Shown here: positions 1-8,024 of the stretch, in pieces
How the letters are laid out: each line of letters starts with the position of its first letter
How positions within the stretch are numbered: position 1 is the stretch's first letter
Source: Bacteroidota bacterium
GTDB taxonomy: Bacteria > Bacteroidota > Bacteroidia > Chitinophagales > Chitinophagaceae
Direction of reading: 5' to 3'
Assembly: GCA_023429825.1 (NCBI GenBank)
Contig: JAEZDC010000009.1
Coordinates: 1 to 21,379, forward strand
Length of the DNA stretch: 21,379 nt
Program-made: the position numbers and the translations under genes
Notes under the pieces: model-generated
Databases searched by the model: none
Seen by the model: only the letters and a program-made list of their open reading frames with translations
Told to the model about the DNA's origin: nothing

Positions 1-1077
1 GGACAACTGGATCATCTCAGAACAAAAGACCTTGGTTATAAGAAAGAGCATGTGATCATTGTGCCTACCGGGTTAAGACTTACAGAGGGAAGAGCGTTGG
101 CTAAAAGATTCGAAGAAGAACTTCACAAACACCCTTCCGTTGTAAGCAGCACCACTTCTATGTATGCAATGCATAATTATGGCTGGATAAATATGGGATA
201 CAAGGACAATACTAATGTATTCAGATGGTTTCAGTTCAATGCAATTGATGAAAACTTTGTGCCTTCGATGGGTTTGAAGATCATTAAAGGAAGAAACTTC
301 GAAAAGAATAATACAGCAGATTCTAATTATATTTTGGTGAATGAAACGTTGGTGAAGGCATATGGATGGAAAGATCCGATCGGCCAGAAATTACCAGGTA
401 AGTATAAACAAACGGTGATTGGCGTTGTGAAAGATTTCAATACAGAAACTTTGTACACACCTGTGCAGCCTGTAGTAATGTCTTTGGGCACAAAAGATGT
501 GTTTGAAGCTTCATCAGATGTAACTGCAGATGCTTCACCTAATCCAAGAATATCAGTTCGCTTTAAGGCAGGGAACCTCCAAACGCACGTAGAAGTATTA
601 AAATCTGTATGGAAAAAAGTAGCAGGTGATCGTGAATTTGACTACGTATTCCTGGATGAGTATCTCTCATCTGCATATCAACAAGAACAACGGCTGAGTA
701 AGATCGTTACTTATGCTGCTGGACTTTCCATTTTCATCGCTTGCATGGGTTTGTTTGGATTAGCAACATTAGTAGTTGTTCGTCGTACAAAAGAGATCGG
801 TATAAGGAAAGTTTTAGGTGCGGATGTAAGCAGGATCGTTACACTACTATCGAAAGATTTTGTTGTTCTGGTGGTGATTGCGTCATTGGTTGCATTTCCG
901 GTTGCATGGTGGGCGTTAAAGAACTGGCTGCAGGATTTTGCTTACAGAATAGATGTGCCATGGTTGGCATTTATTGGTGCTGCAGTTGCTGCATTGGTAG
1001 TGGCGTTGCTCACCGTAAGTTTTCAGGCTATCAAAGCTGCATTGATGAACCCGGTAAAAAGTTTAAGAACAGAATAA
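1..1077 (+). CDS. MacB/FtsX-type ABC transporter permease, C-terminal part (5' truncated by window)
   Basis: Inner-membrane permease of the MacB/FtsX family, presumably working with the ATPase at 5929. The frame is open to base 1, and the 17 residues before the GTG at 52 (GQLDHLRTKDLGYKKEH) align with residue 455 onward of the next permease. The window therefore starts inside the gene and roughly 450 residues are missing; the GTG is not a start. What remains is the second periplasmic MacB_PCD-like domain (about 200 residues), then a C-terminal FtsX domain with three hydrophobic segments. The cytoplasmic motif KEIGIRKVLGADVS follows the first of these. The tail (NPVKSLRTE) is shared with the two permeases downstream. 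The next gene starts 10 nt after the stop, so they are probably co-transcribed. The family assignment is secure; the substrate is unknown. Confidence 0.93.
   Translation, partial: GQLDHLRTKDLGYKKEHVIIVPTGLRLTEGRALAKRFEEELHKHPSVVSSTTSMYAMHNYGWINMGYKDNTNVFRWFQFNAIDENFVPSMGLKIIKGRNFEKNNTADSNYILVNETLVKAYGWKDPIGQKLPGKYKQTVIGVVKDFNTETLYTPVQPVVMSLGTKDVFEASSDVTADASPNPRISVRFKAGNLQTHVEVLKSVWKKVAGDREFDYVFLDEYLSSAYQQEQRLSKIVTYAAGLSIFIACMGLFGLATLVVVRRTKEIGIRKVLGADVSRIVTLLSKDFVVLVVIASLVAFPVAWWALKNWLQDFAYRIDVPWLAFIGAAVAALVVALLTVSFQAIKAALMNPVKSLRTE
1024..1077 (+). repeat. Near-identical permease 3' end, copy A
   Basis: The last 54 nt of the first permease gene, including the stop codon, match 3455-3508 at 50 of 54 positions by direct reading. 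The unit encodes the shared tail ending in NPVKSLRTE. It marks the tandem-duplication origin of the permeases and is long enough to matter for recombination or assembly. Confidence 0.8.
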
Positions 1078-1087
1078 AGCTCCTTTT

Positions 1088-3508
1088 ATGTTGAAAAACT
1101 ATTTTAAAGTAGCAGTCAGAAACCTTTGGAAAAACAAAGGCTATTCTGCATTGAATATTTTGGGTCTTGCGGTGGGCCTGGCTACATGCCTGCTCATATT
1201 GCTTTCTGTGGTAGATGAATTGAGTTATGATAAGTTCAATAAAAAGGCTAATAGAATTTACCGTGTGGATGCTGATGTAAAGTTTGGAGGTACTCACTGG
1301 GATTTAGCAGTAAGTGCAGACCCAATGGGGGCCACGCTTAAGAACGAATTTCCGCAAGTGGAGCAATATGTAAGATTCAGAAACTATGGAGGGTTTAGAG
1401 TAAGAAAAGGAAATGAAAATTTACAGGAGAACAAAGTAATTTATGTAGATCACAGTTTGTTTGATGTGTTTACGCTGCCTTTAGTTTCAGGTAATGCTTC
1501 AACAGCTTTAGCTGATCCTAAGTCAATTGTCATTACAGAATCGATTGCCAAAAAATATTTTAATACTGCCGATGCAGTTGGGAAGACACTGACTATTGAT
1601 GATACATCCGCTTACACGGTGTCAGCAGTTATGAAGGCGATTCCGGCGCAGTCACATTTTAATTACGATTTCTTTGTTCCTCTTAATAGCAACGAAAGTA
1701 AAAGGGGAAACTGGCTTAGCTATAATTTCAACACGTACATTGTTTTGAAAGAAGGAGCTGATGCTAAGCAGTTTGAAAGGCAGTTGAGGGGGGTGGTTGA
1801 TAAATATGTGGGGCCACAGGCCCAATCGGTTTTGAATGCTTCTATGGAAGATCTTGAAAAGAATGGCAGCTATGTACGATTTGCACTCACCCCTCTTACA
1901 AGAATTCACTTGCATTCAGACAAAACATCAGAGTTGGGAGCAAATGGAAATATCCAATACGTTTATATCTTTTCAGCTATAGCCATTTTCATTTTGCTGA
2001 TAGCCTGCGTTAATTTTATGAATCTGTCTACTGCACGATCTTCTAACAGAGCTAAGGAAGTAGGTGTTAGAAAAGTACTTGGATCGAAGAAAAACAATCT
2101 GGTTTCCCAGTTCCTGATAGAATCTATTCTTGTAAGTTTTATCGCCTTAATATTAGCTTTAGGAATATCCGCGATCGCTGTTCCATACTTCAACCAGTTA
2201 TCTAGTAAAGAAGTGGAAATTGGACTCTTTGTGAAGCCGTGGCTTTTGCCTTCATTGATACTGTTGGTGGTCATAGTTGGGTTGTTAGCAGGAAGCTACC
2301 CTTCTTTTTATCTTTCATCTTTCCAACCGATAGAAGTTTTAAAAGGTAGACTGGCTGGCGGTTTTAAAGCTAGTTGGTTGCGCAGCAGTCTTGTAGTATT
2401 TCAATTCGTTATTTCACTTGTGCTGATAGTGGGAACTGTTGTCATCTACTCCCAGCTTATGTATATAAAAGATAAGCGCCTTGGTTTTGAAAGAGAACAG
2501 GTTTTAGTTGTACAGAACGGTTACGCATTAGGCGATCATGCAAAAACCTTTAGAGATCAATTGAGAAATATCAACGGAGTTGAATCGGTAACGATGTCTG
2601 GCTATTTACCTACCGGTGATTCAAGAAATGATAGCCCTTTATTTCCTGATGCTTCTTTGAACCAGAAGTCTGCGGTATCCATGCAGAATTGGTATGTGGA
2701 TGAAGATTACATCCCTACAATGAAAATGGAAATAATAAAGGGAAGGAACTTCAGCAAAGAAATGCTTACTGATTCCAGTGCAGTCATCATCAATGAATCA
2801 GCTGCAAAGCTTTTACCTTTTGAAGATCCGATAAATAAAACACTTTATTATCTCGAGGATATACAAACAAAAGCTACAAAGCCTTACCGTATAGTAGGCG
2901 TAGTAAAAGATTTCAATTTTAATTCTTTAAGGCAGCAGGTATCACCCTTGGCTTTGTTTAAAGCAGAAGAAAGAGGAAGTTTTGCTATTCGTTTTAAAGC
3001 TTCAGATATCCCGTTACTGGTATCGCAGGTAGAAAAGAACTGGAAGGGCATCGCACCTAACCAGCCTTTCTCCTATTCTTTTATGGATGATGATTTCAGT
3101 AGGATATATAATAGCGAACAGCGGGTTGGGCAAATAGCTATCACCTTTTCTTTACTTGCTATACTCATTGCCTGCCTGGGATTATTCGGCTTAGTAACAT
3201 ATGCGGCAGAGCAACGTAGAAAAGAGATTGGAGTGCGAAAAGTAATGGGTGCATCCGTTGCTAGTATTGTAAACATGCTTTCGAAAGACTTCATAAAGCT
3301 GGTAGCTATTGCAATGATCATTGCGTTTCCGCTGTCATGGTATTTTATGAACAAGTGGTTACAGGATTTTGCCTACCGTATCAATGTGAGCTGGTGGATA
3401 TTTGCTCTTGCAGGTGTTATTGCTATAGCCATTGCTTTTATAACGGTAAGCTTCCAGGCTATGAAAGCTGCATTGATCAATCCGGTAAAAAATTTAAGAA
3501 CAGAATAA
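1088..3508 (+). CDS. MacB/FtsX-type ABC transporter permease (duplicated form, second in tandem)
   Basis: An 806-residue inner-membrane permease with the layout of the large Bacteroidota MacB-like permeases, in which the TM-periplasmic-FtsX unit occurs twice. Hydrophobic segments lie near residues 20-42, 290-312, 345-368, 385-408, 434-456, 683-705, 735-757 and 768-788, so about eight TM helices. Two periplasmic MacB_PCD-like domains fill about 45-285 and 460-680. Each FtsX half has the cytoplasmic motif E-x-G-V-R-K-V-x-G (AKEVGVRKVLGSKK at 322-335, RKEIGVRKVMGASV at 711-724), the usual contact region for the ATPase. The ATG at 1088 is supported by the typical N-terminus MLKNYFKVAVRNLWKNKGYS. 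It sits 10 nt after the previous stop and 9 nt before the next gene. Family members include lipoprotein, peptide and macrolide extruders; which applies here cannot be told. Confidence 0.95.
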   Translation: MLKNYFKVAVRNLWKNKGYSALNILGLAVGLATCLLILLSVVDELSYDKFNKKANRIYRVDADVKFGGTHWDLAVSADPMGATLKNEFPQVEQYVRFRNYGGFRVRKGNENLQENKVIYVDHSLFDVFTLPLVSGNASTALADPKSIVITESIAKKYFNTADAVGKTLTIDDTSAYTVSAVMKAIPAQSHFNYDFFVPLNSNESKRGNWLSYNFNTYIVLKEGADAKQFERQLRGVVDKYVGPQAQSVLNASMEDLEKNGSYVRFALTPLTRIHLHSDKTSELGANGNIQYVYIFSAIAIFILLIACVNFMNLSTARSSNRAKEVGVRKVLGSKKNNLVSQFLIESILVSFIALILALGISAIAVPYFNQLSSKEVEIGLFVKPWLLPSLILLVVIVGLLAGSYPSFYLSSFQPIEVLKGRLAGGFKASWLRSSLVVFQFVISLVLIVGTVVIYSQLMYIKDKRLGFEREQVLVVQNGYALGDHAKTFRDQLRNINGVESVTMSGYLPTGDSRNDSPLFPDASLNQKSAVSMQNWYVDEDYIPTMKMEIIKGRNFSKEMLTDSSAVIINESAAKLLPFEDPINKTLYYLEDIQTKATKPYRIVGVVKDFNFNSLRQQVSPLALFKAEERGSFAIRFKASDIPLLVSQVEKNWKGIAPNQPFSYSFMDDDFSRIYNSEQRVGQIAITFSLLAILIACLGLFGLVTYAAEQRRKEIGVRKVMGASVASIVNMLSKDFIKLVAIAMIIAFPLSWYFMNKWLQDFAYRINVSWWIFALAGVIAIAIAFITVSFQAMKAALINPVKNLRTE
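3455..3508 (+). repeat. Near-identical permease 3' end, copy B
   Basis: Second copy of the 54-nt permease gene end, with four mismatches to 1024-1077. The third permease ends with the same peptide pattern (NPSKSLRTE), but its DNA is more diverged. Confidence 0.8.
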
Positions 3509-3517
3509 TTATAAGTT

Positions 3518-5899
3518 ATGTTCAAAAATTATTTCAAGATCGCACTTAGACATCTGCAAAAAAATAAACTCTATTCACTTGTGAATATTTGCGGATTGGC
3601 AGTAGGCATCGCAGGATGCTTACTGATAGGCATGTATATCTGGTCTGAACTCAGCTATGATAAAATGCATAAAAATGCTGATCGGATTGCAAGGGTAACC
3701 TGGGAGTACAACTTCGGCGATGCAGTAAACAAAGTAGCAACTACAGGGACTAAAGTAGGGCCTCAGCTACAGAGAAGCTTTCCGGAAGTGGAAGCTTATG
3801 TGAGGACGATGAAGTATCCACGTGTTGTGGGTTATGCTGATAAGATGTTCGAGGAGAAAAACTTTGTGTATGCAGATTCTGCATTCTTTTCTGTCTTCTC
3901 ATTTCCTTTATTACAGGGCGATGCTGCTACTGCCCTTGATGCGCCTGAGAAGTTGGTACTTACTCAATCAACAGCAAAAAAATACTTTGGTACAGAAAAT
4001 CCTGTCGGGAAAACCGTTAAGGTAGGAGTGAAAGATTTTGTAGTAACCGGTATTGCAGCGGATGTGCCGGATAACTCCCAGATAAAATTTGATTTTCTTG
4101 CCTCATTCAAAACATTGAATGCATCTAAGACTGAGAAATGGAATGAAGTAAATTATATTACTTATATATTATTAAAAGACGGAGCAAGTTTAAAGGATCT
4201 GCAAGTAAAAGTTGATGCATTTGCAAGGAAAACTGTAAAAGATGAGATGAATGCGGCAGCAAATATCTACATGACCTTTCATCTTGAGCCTCTACTTTCT
4301 GTACATCTTCATTCGGCTTTGGATGGACTTGAGCCAAACAATAATATTCTGTATATCTACATCATGGCTGCCGTGGCTTTACTTATTTTACTTGTTGCAT
4401 GTGTAAACTACACCAACCTTGCAGTAGCACAGTCTGCAGGAAGAAGCGGTGAGATCGGGATGAGAAAGGTAATGGGCGCTGGTAAAAAACAGATTTTCAA
4501 TCAATTTATTACTGAATCATTTTTGCTGATAATAGTATCTGTTTGCTTAGCGATAGGTATTGCAGTGCTGTTGCTGTCAAAGTTTAACGAGATTTCAGGT
4601 AAGCAGTTATCTGCATCGGTGTTCTTCAATCCGTACAATATAATTATACTGGTGATGCTATCTGGTATTATAGCTTTTGCAGCAGGCTTTTATCCCGCAT
4701 TGATATTATCTCAAAGCAAGATCATTAATGTACTTAAATCAGGATTCAGCTTTACGGGCTCAGGAATGCTAAGGAAAACACTTATTGTCGTGCAGTTCGT
4801 GATTTCCATCTTCTTGCTTACTTCTACAATTGTCATTTTGCAACAACTCGCTTATATACGAAACAAAGATATTGGCTTAAATAAAGAACAGGTGGTGATG
4901 TTGCCTGTTGATGTAAAAGTTTCTGAGCAGTATGATCATTTTAAAGCAGCACTACAGCAACAACCCGGTGTTGTGTCGGTAGCCGGTGCTTATGAATCAC
5001 CGGTAGACATTGGCTGGGGAGATGGACTCACAAAGGGAACAGGTGGAGCCAGCATCACCATCAACGCATTGCCTGTTGATGAAGATTTTACAAATACATT
5101 AGAGCTGAAGTTCATCGCAGGAACAGGATTTAATAAAACCGATGTGCTACAGTTTGATACTTCTAATAATGGTGAGAATATCCGTTATTCTTTTATACTG
5201 AACGAAACAGCAGTAAAGTCTTTAGGATGGACACCTGAGGAAGCCATTGGAAAAACCGTGATCAAAGGAAGAGAAGGAATTATTAAAGGAGTGGTGAAAG
5301 ATTTTCATTTCCGCTCATTCCATGAATCGATCAATCCATTAGCGATATTCCTGGACAAACGTATGGTTCAGACGATGTTCGTTAAGATATCAGGTAGTAC
5401 ACCTGCCGTATTAAAGAATATGGAGGCTGCATGGAAGCAAAGATTTCAGCATCGTCCTTTCGATTATCAATTCCTTGATGAAGATTATAATAACCTGTAC
5501 AAAGCTGAACAACGTACTGCAGCAGTGTTTACCAGTTTCTCCAGCCTTGCAATATTACTCGCTTGTCTGGGATTGTTTGCTTTAACAGCATACACAATGG
5601 TGAAGCGAACTAAAGAAATAGGTATTCGAAAAGTACTTGGCGCAACGGTAGCTAATATTCTTCTTTTAGTATCGAAAGATTTTATCAAACTCGTAGTCAT
5701 TGCATTGATCATTGCCATTCCTTTAGCATTATTTGCCGTGAATAAATGGTTGCAGGAATTTGTATATAGAATAGATATTGAATGGTGGATATTCGCTATA
5801 GCTGGATTAGTTACATTGCTGATAGCAGTATTAGCGATCAGTATACAGGCAATGCGAACGGCAATGGCAAACCCGTCAAAGAGTCTTAGAACAGAGTAA
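3518..5899 (+). CDS. MacB/FtsX-type ABC transporter permease (duplicated form, third in tandem)
   Basis: A 793-residue paralogue of the preceding permease with the same order: N-terminal TM (about 20-43), periplasmic MacB_PCD-like domain, FtsX block of three TMs (about 278-300, 330-354, 373-397), central TM (about 420-442), second periplasmic domain and C-terminal FtsX block. The ATPase-contact motifs are GEIGMRKVMGAGKK (311-324) and, in the C-terminal half, KEIGIRKVLGAT. The start MFKNYFKIALRHLQKNKLYS matches the family N-terminus, and the ATG is 9 nt after the previous stop. The periplasmic domains have diverged clearly from those of its neighbour while N- and C-termini are conserved, as expected for paralogues that share one ATPase but differ in periplasmic partner or cargo (inference). 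The ATPase gene follows after 29 nt. Confidence 0.95.
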   Translation: MFKNYFKIALRHLQKNKLYSLVNICGLAVGIAGCLLIGMYIWSELSYDKMHKNADRIARVTWEYNFGDAVNKVATTGTKVGPQLQRSFPEVEAYVRTMKYPRVVGYADKMFEEKNFVYADSAFFSVFSFPLLQGDAATALDAPEKLVLTQSTAKKYFGTENPVGKTVKVGVKDFVVTGIAADVPDNSQIKFDFLASFKTLNASKTEKWNEVNYITYILLKDGASLKDLQVKVDAFARKTVKDEMNAAANIYMTFHLEPLLSVHLHSALDGLEPNNNILYIYIMAAVALLILLVACVNYTNLAVAQSAGRSGEIGMRKVMGAGKKQIFNQFITESFLLIIVSVCLAIGIAVLLLSKFNEISGKQLSASVFFNPYNIIILVMLSGIIAFAAGFYPALILSQSKIINVLKSGFSFTGSGMLRKTLIVVQFVISIFLLTSTIVILQQLAYIRNKDIGLNKEQVVMLPVDVKVSEQYDHFKAALQQQPGVVSVAGAYESPVDIGWGDGLTKGTGGASITINALPVDEDFTNTLELKFIAGTGFNKTDVLQFDTSNNGENIRYSFILNETAVKSLGWTPEEAIGKTVIKGREGIIKGVVKDFHFRSFHESINPLAIFLDKRMVQTMFVKISGSTPAVLKNMEAAWKQRFQHRPFDYQFLDEDYNNLYKAEQRTAAVFTSFSSLAILLACLGLFALTAYTMVKRTKEIGIRKVLGATVANILLLVSKDFIKLVVIALIIAIPLALFAVNKWLQEFVYRIDIEWWIFAIAGLVTLLIAVLAISIQAMRTAMANPSKSLRTE

Positions 5900-5928
5900 T
5901 AATCGATCATAAAATATTAACTCCAGGT

Positions 5929-6600
5929 ATGATAGAACTAAAGAACATTTTTAAATGGGTGAACGTAGGTGGTAACAGGGTGTTTTTGTTGAAAGACATT
6001 AACCTCAATATTCAGGAAGGCGAATTTGTTTCAGTAATGGGACCCTCTGGTTCGGGAAAAAGTACGTTGCTGAATGTAATTGGAATGCTGGATGGATTTA
6101 ATGAAGGGCAATACAACTTCGTAGGACAGCCCGTTCATCAGTTAAAAGAAAAACAAAGAACGCAGTTGTATAAAGAACACATCGGTTTTGTTTTCCAGGC
6201 TTATCATTTGATTGATGAATTAACGGTGTATGAGAATATCGAAACGCCCCTGTTATATCAAAATGTTAAAGCTTCAGAAAGGAAAGCGATTGTTGCTGAT
6301 ATGCTGGATAGATTCCAAATCGTAGGAAAGAAAGATCTTTTTCCTACACAGCTTTCTGGCGGTCAGCAACAACTTGTAGGTATTGCACGAGCGTTGGTAG
6401 CAAAGCCTAAATTAATTCTTGCCGATGAACCTACAGGAAATCTTAATTCGCAACAAGGTGAAGAGATCATGAATATTTTTTCTAAACTTAATAAAGAAGA
6501 CGGAGTGACTATCATTCAGGTAACGCATTCAGAAAAGAATGCAGCTTATGGATCTAAGGTCATTCATTTGTTAGACGGACGAATTGAACATAAAAATTAA
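5929..6600 (+). CDS. ABC transporter ATP-binding protein, MacB/LolD type
   Basis: A 223-residue cytoplasmic ATPase, the usual length for stand-alone LolD/MacB-type subunits, which powers the neighbouring FtsX-family permeases. All core motifs are visible: Walker A GPSGSGKST at 38-46, Q-loop Gln90 (GFVFQ), signature LSGGQ at 142-146, Walker B LILADE at 162-167 with catalytic Glu167, D-loop region GNLNS, and H-loop His200 (QVTHS). The stretch after the signature reads QQLVGIARAL, where the better known proteobacterial relatives have QQRVAIARAL. It is the only ATPase in the window, lies downstream of three permeases rather than next to a single partner, and ends 4 nt before the TolC start. Function as an ATPase is secure; the cargo is unknown. 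Confidence 0.96.
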   Translation: MIELKNIFKWVNVGGNRVFLLKDINLNIQEGEFVSVMGPSGSGKSTLLNVIGMLDGFNEGQYNFVGQPVHQLKEKQRTQLYKEHIGFVFQAYHLIDELTVYENIETPLLYQNVKASERKAIVADMLDRFQIVGKKDLFPTQLSGGQQQLVGIARALVAKPKLILADEPTGNLNSQQGEEIMNIFSKLNKEDGVTIIQVTHSEKNAAYGSKVIHLLDGRIEHKN

Positions 6601-6604
6601 AGTG

Positions 6605-8014
6605 ATGAAGTATTGTTTTTTTATTGGTGCATTATTCTGCAGTGTGATTATGAATGCACAAACCCTTACATTGAAAGATTGTATTGAAACTGCTATTAAA
6701 AATAACCTGGAAGTAAAACAGGCGGAATGGCAATCAAAAACCAGCGAAGTAAACTGGAAGCAAACCAGAGCCAACCAGGTTCCATTTGTGAATAGTGGAA
6801 TATCTCATGGCGTTAACCAAGGAAGAAGCATCGATCCTTTTACGAATAGTTATATTAATCAGGAAGTTGCTTTTGCGAATTATTCGCTTAACTCAAGCGT
6901 GGTATTATGGAATGGAGGAAGTCTTCGTAATTCAACCCAGCGTGATGCATTGAGTTATGAGGCAGCCAAGATGGATTTGCAGCAGGCGAGAGAAAATATT
7001 ACGATCAATGTAATACTTGCATATTTACAGATATTAAATAATGAAGAGCAAGTAAGCCTTGCAAAACAACAAACCTCTGCTACCAGGCAACAAGTGGAAA
7101 GATTGGAAGTACTCAATAAGCAGGGAGCAATCCCGCCTGCAACATTGTATGATTTGCGAGGCCAGCTTGCAACGGACGAGCTGAACGAGATCAATGCAAA
7201 AAATAATCTTGAAAATTCCAAACTTACGTTAGCTCAGTTGATGAACGTCGATTACTCTTCAACAATGCAGGTTGAGCGTCTGTTGCAAAATGCAGATATC
7301 AGTTTGTATACTGATCAATCAGATGCAATTTACCAGTTAGCATCGCAGCAACTGGCAATTGTAAAAGCTGCTGAGTTCAGAAAGCAAGTTGCATCTAAAG
7401 AAATTAATGCAGCAAAGGGTGGCAGGTTACCTTCCGTAGTGTTTAATGCAGGATTAGGAACTAATTATTCGAGTGCTGCATCGACCTTGGATCTGCTAAG
7501 TACAAGCGATGTTGCTACCTCTAATTACGTGACGGTGAACGGTAATAAGATATTCGTTTATGCACCTCAGAATAATTATAGTAGCCAGAAAATATCTTAC
7601 TCGAATCAGTGGAAGAATAATTTCAATTCAGGTATTAGCCTTAGCTTACGTATACCTATTTTAAACGGGGCACAGGCAAGAAGCAGAATTGATTTAGCTA
7701 AAATACTTGAGGAGAGGGCAACTTTTGAATCGCAAACTATCAAGACACAGTTAAAGCAAAATGTACAACAATCTTATATTAACATGACGTCAGCTTATGA
7801 AAGGTATATTAAGCTGCAACAACAGGTGCAGGATTTTACAGAATCATTTAACGCTGCGGAAGTTCGCTTCAAAGCAGGTGTAGGTACTTCTGTAGATTAC
7901 ATCATTGCTAAAAATAACTTTGAAAGCGCAAAAGGAAATCTTGTTGCAGCGAAATATGATTACATGTTACGTACTAAAGTGTTGGACTTTTACCAGGGGA
8001 AAAGCTTGTATTAG
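6605..8014 (+). CDS. TolC-family outer-membrane efflux protein
   Basis: Outer-membrane channel of the TolC/OEP family, expected to give the ABC pump an exit across the outer membrane. The product is 469 residues, a normal length. The open frame extends back to a TTG at 6584 inside the ATPase gene, but the ATG at 6605 begins a good signal peptide (MKYCFFIGALFCSVIMNAQ) and leaves a 4-nt gap, so it is preferred. Mature protein begins TLTLKDCIETAIKNN, the usual OEP opening. Two OEP repeats follow, rich in long amphipathic helices (for example the Gln-rich stretch around residues 130-165), and the protein ends YDYMLRTKVLDFYQGKSLY. No lipobox is seen. Its place right after the ATPase indicates a tripartite exporter, but no HlyD/MacA-like adaptor is present in the window. 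Confidence 0.94.
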   Translation: MKYCFFIGALFCSVIMNAQTLTLKDCIETAIKNNLEVKQAEWQSKTSEVNWKQTRANQVPFVNSGISHGVNQGRSIDPFTNSYINQEVAFANYSLNSSVVLWNGGSLRNSTQRDALSYEAAKMDLQQARENITINVILAYLQILNNEEQVSLAKQQTSATRQQVERLEVLNKQGAIPPATLYDLRGQLATDELNEINAKNNLENSKLTLAQLMNVDYSSTMQVERLLQNADISLYTDQSDAIYQLASQQLAIVKAAEFRKQVASKEINAAKGGRLPSVVFNAGLGTNYSSAASTLDLLSTSDVATSNYVTVNGNKIFVYAPQNNYSSQKISYSNQWKNNFNSGISLSLRIPILNGAQARSRIDLAKILEERATFESQTIKTQLKQNVQQSYINMTSAYERYIKLQQQVQDFTESFNAAEVRFKAGVGTSVDYIIAKNNFESAKGNLVAAKYDYMLRTKVLDFYQGKSLY

Positions 8015-8024
8015 ATACAGGTAG

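Noticed and set aside
52..54. GTG at 52 as the start of the first permease
   Set aside because: The frame is open to base 1 and the upstream residues align with the middle of the neighbouring permease, so the gene is simply cut by the window.
5485..5910. 141-codon minus-strand frame opposite the third permease
   Set aside because: It is a shadow of a conserved coding region, with similar shadows at the same place in the other permeases; no independent features.
6584..6604. TTG start for the TolC gene overlapping the ATPase by 17 nt
   Set aside because: The ATG at 6605 gives a complete signal peptide and the usual short intergenic spacing.
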